Positions 1 through 6,612 of a stretch of 42,047 bases of DNA are shown here, piece by piece. Source of the DNA: an uncultured Bacteroidia bacterium (GTDB lineage: Bacteria > Bacteroidota > Bacteroidia > Bacteroidales > UBA932); assembly GCA_902781705.1 (NCBI GenBank), contig CACZKE010000035.1:1-42047 (forward strand), in the 5' to 3' direction. Under the pieces are notes generated by a model that saw only the letters and a list, made by a program, of their open reading frames with translations, ran no database searches and had not been told where the DNA came from. Within the stretch, counting starts at the first letter, position 1. Every line of letters begins with the position of its first letter. Made by a program: the position numbers and the translations under genes.

Positions 1-421
1 GCTGATGATGGAGGATTTATAGGCGGAGTTTCCACTCAGGATTGTGTATCCCCGTACAGTCACCGAGGCATCCAGCTTCAGTTTGACGGTATATCCTTTT
101 GCCTCCAGTGCTGCAGTGTACTTCTCCCAGGAGAACTTTTTTAATCCGGCCAGGACCGCGAGGCAATCCTTCTTGATGCGGGCCTTGTTCTCTTCGAACC
201 TCTCCTCCGTGCGTTTCTAGCCGCGCAGACGGTTGATCTCCTCGGCGGCCGTCTTGGCCCGGATGCCGATCCGGTGGTCGCTGTTCAGGCAATTGTCCAT
301 ATCGACGCGGTTGCAGTCGAGATGGAGATGAGGGTTGTCGGACCTTGTCAAAAGCCCGGACGAAATCTTCGGCCAACTGCTTCCGGTCTTCCAGAGTCCA
401 GCCTTCGGATTCCTTATTCTT
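1..421 (-). pseudogene. Remnant of a mobilisation relaxase (MobP/BmgA-like), C-terminal part, frameshifted
   Basis: Reading the minus strand in two frames gives pieces of a Bacteroidota plasmid/ICE relaxase. The first piece (about 421 to 345) reads KESEGWTLEDRKQLAEDF. After a frameshift near 338-347 comes a histidine-rich motif, NPHLHLDCNRVD, matching the HxHxxxNRV metal-binding motif III of these relaxases. An in-frame TAG at 217-219 then interrupts the frame. The same frame continues after it with a segment ending YKSSIIS, resembling the YKASEIG region seen late in this family. A TGA lies just upstream of the first piece (422-424), so the N-terminal part is gone or displaced by the toxin gene that ends at 414. 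The gene runs off the left edge of the window. Family assignment rests on the motif and on remembered family resemblance. That it is broken is seen directly. Confidence 0.6.
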
Positions 422-1496
422 TCAAAAGAGTGTCAACTTGACTCCAATAGAAGAAAGCCTCTGGCCGATACTTCTTCAAGCGCTTCAATTTGGGATCCAC
501 TGCGTTAGAGAGGGTAACTCCAGACAGATTCATTTGAGGGTCGAAATGAAGTACGTCATTCTTACCTGTTAGGGTTAAGGCGGCAAGATATGCGGCCTTG
601 GATGCATTCACTACGGCACCATCATAGTTATACCGTTCGCTATGAATGAAATCCCTAACACGTCCGACACCATCAGAAAGTTCGCCATATTGGAAAGCAT
701 CATCGTAGCCCCATGTACAGATAATCCTGGAGACATTCATAATATCGTTCAGAACATCCGTCTCATTCAACATCTGCTTGTCACGATACGCCAATTCAAC
801 GGGGACGATACGGGAGAACGTATTTTTGGCGACTTCCAGATCCGTCGTTTGATCAAAGATGGAAGCAACATCAAACAACTGCTTGATGATTTCCATTGAG
901 CAGCGCTTCTCAGCCTTAAAGTAAGGGATTCCCGTGGTATTCGGGGCAAACGCAGTCATTTTGTCTCCGAGAATATCCATCAGACTGGGCGTGTTCACTA
1001 AGACTGGATTGCCTTCACTCAGAAGGAAGGGACTCTCTATCGGCTTTTTTACCAACTCTTGGTACTCAACTTCATCGAATAAGACATCCAAGAGAATCTT
1101 TTCTTCCTCCTCCCCGGCCAGCAACAAAGGGTTGGTGTGGTAAGACACGGTGTAATAGCACTTGGCGTGTGTCTTGGGGACATTCGTCCTGGAAACTCTT
1201 TCGCCAGAAATAACCTCCCCAAAGCCATAATCCCGTGCCGTCTTATTAAGATAACCAATCACGTCTGTACCCGGCTCGCAGATAATATCGACGTCTATTG
1301 AAATTCGCTTTGCGCTGTTCATATGTAGCATTAGCGCCGTTCCGCCTTTGAAGACAAACGGACACCCGGATACAGCAAGAGCCTCCAACAATGAAAATGC
1401 ACGGATGGCCTTCTCAATCAGAGTTGGATTCGTATAAGGATAGCGTATACGAAGTTGTTGAATCCATTCCAACTCTCTGCTTTCTTTCAATATCAT
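414..1496 (-). CDS. AbiEii-type nucleotidyltransferase toxin (type IV toxin-antitoxin)
   Basis: A 360-residue protein of the AbiEii/DUF1814 nucleotidyltransferase family. The signature is near residues 48-73: FKGGTALMLH followed by RISIDVDII, i.e. the GG-T and DxD motifs of the NTase fold. Known AbiEii toxins use nucleotides to block growth, often during phage infection; this copy appears intact. The ATG at 1496 overlaps the end of the upstream antitoxin gene by 4 bp (ATGA), implying translational coupling as in other AbiE pairs. Its 3' end at 414 runs into the relaxase remnant, consistent with the pair having been carried or inserted with a mobile element. The exact substrate is not predictable from sequence. 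Confidence 0.85.
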   Translation of the reverse strand: MILKESRELEWIQQLRIRYPYTNPTLIEKAIRAFSLLEALAVSGCPFVFKGGTALMLHMNSAKRISIDVDIICEPGTDVIGYLNKTARDYGFGEVISGERVSRTNVPKTHAKCYYTVSYHTNPLLLAGEEEEKILLDVLFDEVEYQELVKKPIESPFLLSEGNPVLVNTPSLMDILGDKMTAFAPNTTGIPYFKAEKRCSMEIIKQLFDVASIFDQTTDLEVAKNTFSRIVPVELAYRDKQMLNETDVLNDIMNVSRIICTWGYDDAFQYGELSDGVGRVRDFIHSERYNYDGAVVNASKAAYLAALTLTGKNDVLHFDPQMNLSGVTLSNAVDPKLKRLKKYRPEAFFYWSQVDTLLKE

Positions 1497-2230
1497 GGCT
1501 CACAGGTTTTTACAATATTCTCAACTAGGCTTCTCCGTGCTCGTCGATCGGCATACCGGTAAAGAGATTTCAAGTTAACGACAAAGGACGACAACAAATT
1601 ATCAAAGATTGTATAAAGCTCTGCTCCCTGAGCAAAGCCGAACTCCACATCGCCAGAAATATCCACCATCACCTTTTCCAGTCTTGGCATATTAATGCCG
1701 CCAAAATCAACCAGCGGTGATTGCGAAATCAAAGGTTTGACAATGATGCTGGGAAAGCCGGAGACATAACGGGCATAATCCTCAGAAGAAGGATTAAAGA
1801 TTACCCTCCGCTCACTTACCTTTTCTTGCAGAAGATTGAACGCTGGTTCCATGCCTATCCTCTCAATCTCAACAATCAGCAGATTAAGATTAGGAATGTG
1901 CTGCATGAAAGGGACAATAATCTGAGGATCCCAAACGCAAATGTTAGTGTATGGGAACTCTTCTTTCAATAACTGATTAATATCCCTGATTTCCTTGCTT
2001 GGAACTGGTATAAAAAGACGCTTCTTTTGTATGGGTAAAAGATAGGTGCCCCAAGACTCCTTGATTAGCTCGCAGTTTTTCAGCATCAGGCTTAAGGACA
2101 GATTGATTGCCGCCTCTGAGCCATCACGGAACAATCCGACCTCCCGCATCCAAGATAGAAGATCTTTTCGCGAAAATCTCTGCTCTGGCTGTAAACTAGC
2201 ATAGCATCGTATGATCTCTTTCGTAGTCAT
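1493..2230 (-). CDS. AbiEi-type antitoxin/regulator (DUF6577-like)
   Basis: A 245-residue protein directly upstream of the AbiEii-type toxin, overlapping it by 4 bp. The N-terminal about 65 residues look like a winged-helix module (MTTKEIIRCY, then FSRKDLLSWM). The remainder resembles the antitoxin half found with NTase toxins in Bacteroidota. In AbiE systems the antitoxin also represses its own promoter. A 22-bp near-palindrome overlaps the -33 element upstream, which fits that. The start at 2230 lies only about 5 nt from the predicted transcription start. The DUF number is from memory; the antitoxin role is inferred mainly from position and the N-terminal fold. Confidence 0.7.
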   Translation of the reverse strand: MTTKEIIRCYASLQPEQRFSRKDLLSWMREVGLFRDGSEAAINLSLSLMLKNCELIKESWGTYLLPIQKKRLFIPVPSKEIRDINQLLKEEFPYTNICVWDPQIIVPFMQHIPNLNLLIVEIERIGMEPAFNLLQEKVSERRVIFNPSSEDYARYVSGFPSIIVKPLISQSPLVDFGGINMPRLEKVMVDISGDVEFGFAQGAELYTIFDNLLSSFVVNLKSLYRYADRRARRSLVENIVKTCEP

Positions 2231-2237
2231 TCCGATG

Positions 2238-2269
2238 CAAAACTATATATTTTCCGTCAATAATTCAAA
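2238..2269 (-). promoter_or_regulatory. Bacteroidota-type promoter of the AbiE operon
   Basis: On the minus strand TTTG (2269-2266) is followed after 20 nt by TAGTTTTG (2245-2238), an exact TAnnTTTG -7 element. The expected start of transcription is about 3 nt further on, leaving a leader of only about 5 nt before the ATG at 2230. Confidence 0.65.
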
Positions 2270-2277
2270 TAATTGAC
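2256..2277. promoter_or_regulatory. Palindromic operator candidate for the AbiEi-type antitoxin
   Basis: A 22-bp near-palindrome with arms GTCAATAATT and AATAATTGAC around a central CA. Nine of ten positions in each arm are symmetric. It covers the -33 element of the AbiE promoter, the position expected for a repressor site. AbiEi proteins are known to bind inverted repeats at their own promoters; binding here is inferred. Confidence 0.5.
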
Positions 2278-2421
2278 AAGATTTATAATAATTTTGCCGG
2301 GTCTATACCTCGTGCAACGAAAACTACATCAGAACGGATGTAAAAAGAGTATAAAAGGCTCCAATTACATCCGATAGCATATAATTTCATTGTGTAATAA
2401 TCATAAAAATCAGCAAGATAC

Positions 2422-2453
2422 TACGGCTACTTCAATAATTAGCCGTATCTTTG
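2422..2453 (+). promoter_or_regulatory. Promoter with overlapping inverted repeat ahead of the AbiEi-like remnant
   Basis: TATCTTTG at 2446-2453 is an exact -7 element about 18 nt before the ATG at 2471. A perfect 8-bp inverted repeat, TACGGCTA (2422-2429) and TAGCCGTA (2440-2447), overlaps it and looks like an operator for the regulator encoded downstream. A second inverted repeat, CGGATGTAA/TTACATCCG, lies further upstream at about 2336-2374. No convincing -33 TTTG is seen. Confidence 0.5.
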
Positions 2454-2470
2454 TTGCGAATTGGTGCTAT

Positions 2471-2960
2471 ATGTCAACATTCCTTCAAGATATTTCCAAA
2501 AGTGGCGGAACGATAAGGACGCGTGAACTGAGCGCGCCCCGGGGATACTATGGGATCAACAAGGAGCTAAACTCCGGCAATGTCATCAGGATCAAAAAAG
2601 GTGTGTATATTCTTCCAGAAGAACAGACCTCAATGATGATGGACATAGAAAGGATTGTTCCAGGAGGTGTGACCTGTCTGTATTCGGCGTGGAACTATTA
2701 TAACCTGACAACACAGATTCCCAACGGATTCTATATCGCCATCGAAAAGCACAGGAAGGTCGTAGCGCCTAAGATGACAGGCATCATTCTCTGCTATTAA
2801 GTTCCGCAATAAAATAGGGACGGACGTGGCTGTCGAAATCCTAAGTAACTACCTTCATCGAAGAGAACGAAACATTTCTCTCCTCATGGACTATGCTAAA
2901 CAAATGAGAGTCATTTCGACGATTCAGCCATACCTTGAAATGGGCCTTTACCGTCTATAA
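2471..2960 (+). pseudogene. AbiEi-like transcriptional regulator with an internal deletion
   Basis: The 5' part from ATG 2471 encodes the winged-helix N terminus of the AbiEi regulator family (MSTFLQDISKSGGTIRTREL, then a GYY motif and IKKGVYILP). It runs to a stop at 2798-2800 after GIILCY. In another frame, starting at about 2787, the C-terminal part of the same family follows: IKFRNKIGTDVAVEIL, then RNISLLMDYAKQMRV, and PYLEMGLYRL, ending at TAA 2958-2960. Compared with family members as remembered, roughly 30 residues between the two parts are missing, and the join is out of frame. No NTase toxin gene follows. A dead or truncated solitary antitoxin is the simplest reading. The first 110 residues could still make a DNA-binding fragment. 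Confidence 0.75.
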
Positions 2961-3207
2961 TTTGCCATATCTACCTGAAACAGGATACTTATGGCAACTT
3001 ATATGGCTTACTTTTGTGCGCAAAATAATCAATATTGATTATCCTTGTGACAAAACTAAGAAATACGATTATCACTGAACCAAGCCGAAAAGGCATTCTA
3101 AGTACTTTTGAGGTAGTTTATATGTTTGACTTTTTGTTTTTCCCCAAACACACACCAACTCACCAGCGGGATACGGCGGAGATTGTCAATCCAGTGTTTT
3201 CTCACAT
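2961..3207. other. Intergenic stretch with two small palindromes
   Basis: No gene is supported here. It holds TTTTG-TGCG-CAAAA (3012-3025) and a perfect 16-bp palindrome, TAATCAATATTGATTA (3026-3041). Two exact -7-like elements on the plus strand (3103-3110 and 3121-3128) have no gene downstream of them. Confidence 0.5.
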
Positions 3208-4086
3208 TCATCTTCTCCATCGTTTCAGCATGGGAAAGTGGTATAAAGCGATCTTCCGATATTCTTCTGCCGTCATGGGGGCAGGCATCATCTGGTTCAT
3301 CTCGTCCAGGTATTTCAGGCAATGGTCTATCATTCCTTCCATGGTGACATCCTGCAGGAAGCGGCCGTCCTTGTAACAGAAAATGCAATAATCCATGTTC
3401 TTGCTCCCATCGGCATTGGTTCCCAGGAGGTCTGCTGTGAGCGGCATTCCGCAGCTCTGGCAGAACTGGGGCAACTGCCCCTCCAGGAAGGCCTTCTCTT
3501 TATGGGGGAAGGTGGCCTCGTATGCTTCGAAGGCCTCCGGATTCTCATCGGCCACAAAGTAACCCTTGGGCGGGCAGTAGGTACCCTCACGGCCTCCCCA
3601 ATAGCCGGAAATCAGTTCCTGGGCAAGGAAGTACGGAACCTCGGCGCCACGCGGCTCGCCATGATAATGGATATGGAGTTTACTGGCAAGGTCAAAGCCT
3701 GCATGACTGTAGAAATCGATATTGCCTTCCATCTGCAGAAGGCCGATACCCCTCTCGCGGGCCTTCCCCAAGGCGTAGTTAAGCAATTTAAGGCCATAAC
3801 CCTTGCGTTTATAGTCGGGGTGAATGCTGATGGGGCCGAAGGTCCAGGAAGGGAATACGCCGCCGTCATCCAGGGTTATTTCGGCCTTGGAGAACATTAC
3901 ATGGCCGATAATGCGGTCATCTTCCTCCATGACGAAATCCAGTTCCGGGATGAAGTCCGGATTGTTCCGATACCGGTTCAGCACATAATGTTCCGTGCAG
4001 CCGGGACGATATACGTTCCAAAATGCCTCCCGCGTGAGGTTTTCCACCTCGTGGAAATCGGCAGGGGTTTCAAGTCTGATATTCAT
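3208..4086 (-). CDS. GNAT N-acetyltransferase fused to a C-terminal zinc ribbon
   Basis: A 292-residue protein. Residues 1 to about 150 form a GNAT fold: MNIRLETPADFHEV at the start, then a beta-strand/acetyl-CoA loop region FGPISIHPDYKRKGYGLKLL matching the QxxGxG/A-type motif A as HPDYKRKGYG. A linker follows, and at about residues 206-245 a zinc ribbon with CQSCGMPL and CIFCYKDG (two CxxC pairs), of the kind found in a putative zinc-ribbon family (PF12674 as remembered). GNAT enzymes move an acetyl group from acetyl-CoA to an amine; the acceptor is unknown. The start at 4086 begins exactly at the GNAT fold. A longer frame upstream only reads through the remnant of a different gene. Confidence 0.8.
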   Translation of the reverse strand: MNIRLETPADFHEVENLTREAFWNVYRPGCTEHYVLNRYRNNPDFIPELDFVMEEDDRIIGHVMFSKAEITLDDGGVFPSWTFGPISIHPDYKRKGYGLKLLNYALGKARERGIGLLQMEGNIDFYSHAGFDLASKLHIHYHGEPRGAEVPYFLAQELISGYWGGREGTYCPPKGYFVADENPEAFEAYEATFPHKEKAFLEGQLPQFCQSCGMPLTADLLGTNADGSKNMDYCIFCYKDGRFLQDVTMEGMIDHCLKYLDEMNQMMPAPMTAEEYRKIALYHFPMLKRWRR

Positions 4087-4110
4087 AAGGATAAATATAC
4101 GAATTTTTTT

Positions 4111-4203
4111 ACATTCTGGCTTTGCTGTCGGCGCCGGCGCCGGTGCCGCGGTATTTGCTCTGGGCGGCGTTAAAGTTGTACCGGACGGAAAGCTTAATCT
4201 TTT
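4111..4203 (-). pseudogene. C-terminal fragment of an outer-membrane beta-barrel protein
   Basis: On the minus strand one frame reads LGYGELQKIKLSVRYNF, continues NAAQSKYRGTGAGADSKARM and stops with TAA at about 4111. The alternating last strand followed by K/RYxGTGAGxxxKxRM is a characteristic C terminus of Bacteroidota outer-membrane barrel (TonB-receptor-like) proteins. No start or upstream portion is present: the frame is lost within 100 bp and the next gene ends at 4305. This is a leftover tail of a deleted gene. Confidence 0.6.
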
Positions 4204-4293
4204 GCAGTTCTCCGTATCCGAGCAGGCCGTCCTCCTGGGCATTTCGCCCGCCTCCGTCACCAAGGCCCGCCAGCGGCTCAAGGCAAAACTGGG
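4195..4293 (+). pseudogene. Possible fragment of a helix-turn-helix regulator C terminus
   Basis: The plus strand encodes FSVSEQAVLLGISPASVTKA followed by RQRLKAKLG with no start codon of its own nearby. The pattern LLGISPASVxxARxRLxxKLG resembles the recognition-helix end of LuxR-like HTH domains found at the C termini of Bacteroidota tetratricopeptide and signalling proteins. It overlaps the edge of the barrel remnant on the other strand. It is short, so chance or codon bias cannot be excluded. Confidence 0.35.
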
Positions 4294-4304
4294 ACCTTCG
4301 TCCC

Positions 4305-6611
4305 CTACTCCTTCTTCAACTCCTCCGCCGGATTGGTGCGGGCGGCCTTGAGGGTCTGACCGAGGACGGCGAGGAAAGAAATGATGAGGGCGATGAGTGC
4401 ACCGGCGGCGAAGACCCAGCCGTAGCCGTCGATCCGGTACCAGAATTGGCGTAAATACCGTTCGGCGAGGAAGATGGCGATGGGGACGCCGACGAGGACC
4501 GCGATGCCTACCAGGACCATGTATTCCTTGACGGAACGCCCGGTTTCGGAGGCGACGCTGCCGCCGAAGACCTTCCGGACGGCGATGTCCTTCGTCTGCA
4601 TGCCGGCGTAGTAGGCACTCATCGCCACGAGTCCCAGCAGGGAGATCATGGTGGAAAGGAACATGAACAGTTCGATCAGACTGATGAAGTTACGGGTCTT
4701 TTCCATCCCCTTTTCAATCAGTTCGGGGATGTAACCGTACCTCTTTTCCCCATAGTCTTCGTTCCCCGTCAGCCGGAGACTTTCCTCCCGGCCGATCTCC
4801 TTGAGTTCGGCCCGGACATCGGCATCGAACCGGTTCAGTTTCAGGATGACGCTGGAATTTCCCTCCAGGGCTTCGACCGACACGGCACCGAACTGGTTCC
4901 CTTCCAATTCGGTCGGGCCCTTGACGGCGTAGTCCTTGATGATTCCGCCGATATGCGAGTCGGGGGCCAGGTACGGGAACGGGTCCGGAAGGTCGGTCCG
5001 CCCTTTGTCCACCGAATACAACCGGGCGGCGGACTCGGTGAACCAGAGGGAATTCTTCCGCGGCGTCCCGAAGTCCTCCACGATATCGAAGCCGAACATA
5101 TCGAAAGCGGTTTCGTCGCACTGGAGCATCCCGACGAAGGCCTTCTGTCCGTTCACGGTCGTCGTAAAGGACATATGCCCCCTGCCGGGAAAACCTTCGC
5201 TCTTGCCGATCCGGTCCACGTACGGCTTCGCCGCCAGGGCATCCGTGCCCACGGTCCCCGAGGACAGGAAGTACAGTCCATCGACATCCGCCCCGAGCGG
5301 CATGTCCATCAGATGCCGGTATTGCAGTTCCATCACCAGTGCCAGGGAGATGAGGGTCACGGTGATGACATTCTGCAGGACGATGAAAACCCGGGAAAGG
5401 ACCGTCTTGGTCTGGCGTCGATGCTCTCCCTTGATGACGGCCACCGGGTTATGCCGGAATGCCAGCCATGCCGGAACGAGCCCGGAGACCAGGCCGATCA
5501 GGACGGCGAGAACGGCAAATGCAGCCAGATACGACGAGGACAGATCGACATGAAGGCCGATGTCCCCCGCCACATACCGGTTGAACAGGGGCTCCAGGGA
5601 TTTGGCCACGAGCAGCGCCAGCGCCATGCAGACGGCGACGAAGAGGACTGACTCCGTGATGTAACGCCACCGGATGCTGCCTTTGGATTCCCCCAGGGTG
5701 GAACGGATGGCCATCTCCTTGGCCCGCTTGCCGGAGAGGGCGATGGAGAGGTTGATATAATTGAACAGGGCCGATACGAGCAGCAGCACCCCAATGGCCA
5801 GGAGGACATAGACCAGGGTGGCATTCCCCTTTTTGAGCACGCCGCTGTAAACGGGCGAGAAATACAGTTCCCGGAAAGGAACGGTCATCGAGGTCTCCGG
5901 CTTGTTGACCTGGTACATTTTGTCGAACTCCCGGGTGACGAGCGTGTCCACGAGGGATCTTACGGCCTTTTGGTCGGCCCCTTCGCGGAGCCGGACCAGC
6001 ACCAGATCCACCGGATGAATGAACTCCGACATGGACGGCGCATCCGGCTCGCCGAAAGACAGGTAAATGTCGCTCTCCTTCAGGATGGAATGCTCCGGAA
6101 CCCGAAGGACGCCTCCGATCACGCAGGTATCATTGCGCACGACGATGGTTTTGCCCACAGGATCCATGTCCGGAGAGATCTTGGAGGCAAACGACTCGCT
6201 CAGAATCACCTGATTCCTGTCGTTCAGCGTCTCCACGCCCCCGGAGAGGAACGTCTGCGGAAGGATTTCGAAGATCTCCGGATCCACCTCATAGAGGGTC
6301 GGATTCCCGGGAACGCGCCGCCCGTCGAACGAGGCGGTGGTGCCGTACATGTTGACCCTGCCTCCCATCTCCACATCCGGGATGCGGTCCTGTACCAGGG
6401 CCAGTTCGCCCGGCCAGGCGGACATCCAATCGCCCTGACCGGTGGTCAGCGCAAAGATCCTTTTATGATCAGGTGCTTCCCGCGACACGGAAAACTGTTG
6501 CCAGGTATAGCACGCGATGATAATCACAAAGGCCAGGCTCACGATGAGCCCCACGGCCTCGATGACGGTGTACAACTTGTTGCGGGAGAGGAATTTCAGA
6601 TAACTTTTCAT
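4305..6611 (-). CDS. FtsX/MacB-type ABC transporter permease (fourth of the efflux locus)
   Basis: A 768-residue inner-membrane permease with duplicated architecture: N-terminal TM helix (about 18-38), a large periplasmic MacB-type domain, FtsX domain with three TMs (about 270-400) bearing the cytoplasmic AKEMAIRSTLG motif, a central TM (about 415-435), a second periplasmic domain and a second FtsX domain with KDIAVRKVFGG. It ends NPAEELKKE. Its first 15 residues (MKSYLKFLSRNKLYT) are identical to those of the permease at 9062-11479, so the two are recent paralogues. It starts 1 nt after the stop of the upstream permease and is the last gene of the operon. Unlike its two neighbours it has no palindrome insert: the loop reads SESFASKISPDMDPVGKTI uninterrupted. 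Substrate is unknown; a lipid, peptide or drug is typical of the family. Confidence 0.88.
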   Translation of the reverse strand: MKSYLKFLSRNKLYTVIEAVGLIVSLAFVIIIACYTWQQFSVSREAPDHKRIFALTTGQGDWMSAWPGELALVQDRIPDVEMGGRVNMYGTTASFDGRRVPGNPTLYEVDPEIFEILPQTFLSGGVETLNDRNQVILSESFASKISPDMDPVGKTIVVRNDTCVIGGVLRVPEHSILKESDIYLSFGEPDAPSMSEFIHPVDLVLVRLREGADQKAVRSLVDTLVTREFDKMYQVNKPETSMTVPFRELYFSPVYSGVLKKGNATLVYVLLAIGVLLLVSALFNYINLSIALSGKRAKEMAIRSTLGESKGSIRWRYITESVLFVAVCMALALLVAKSLEPLFNRYVAGDIGLHVDLSSSYLAAFAVLAVLIGLVSGLVPAWLAFRHNPVAVIKGEHRRQTKTVLSRVFIVLQNVITVTLISLALVMELQYRHLMDMPLGADVDGLYFLSSGTVGTDALAAKPYVDRIGKSEGFPGRGHMSFTTTVNGQKAFVGMLQCDETAFDMFGFDIVEDFGTPRKNSLWFTESAARLYSVDKGRTDLPDPFPYLAPDSHIGGIIKDYAVKGPTELEGNQFGAVSVEALEGNSSVILKLNRFDADVRAELKEIGREESLRLTGNEDYGEKRYGYIPELIEKGMEKTRNFISLIELFMFLSTMISLLGLVAMSAYYAGMQTKDIAVRKVFGGSVASETGRSVKEYMVLVGIAVLVGVPIAIFLAERYLRQFWYRIDGYGWVFAAGALIALIISFLAVLGQTLKAARTNPAEELKKE

Positions 6612-6612
6612 G

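Noticed and set aside
642-899. Small plus-strand frame opposite the AbiEii-type gene
   Set aside because: Antisense to a supported gene, with no independent evidence.
2874-2900. GTCATTTCGACG-like match to the palindrome family near 2908
   Set aside because: It is the ordinary coding sequence of the AbiEi C terminus (RVISTIQPY) and lacks the returning arm and ATCT end.
3103-3128. Promoter-like TACTTTTG and TATGTTTG on the plus strand
   Set aside because: No gene is encoded downstream on that strand; the AT-rich intergenic DNA makes chance matches likely.
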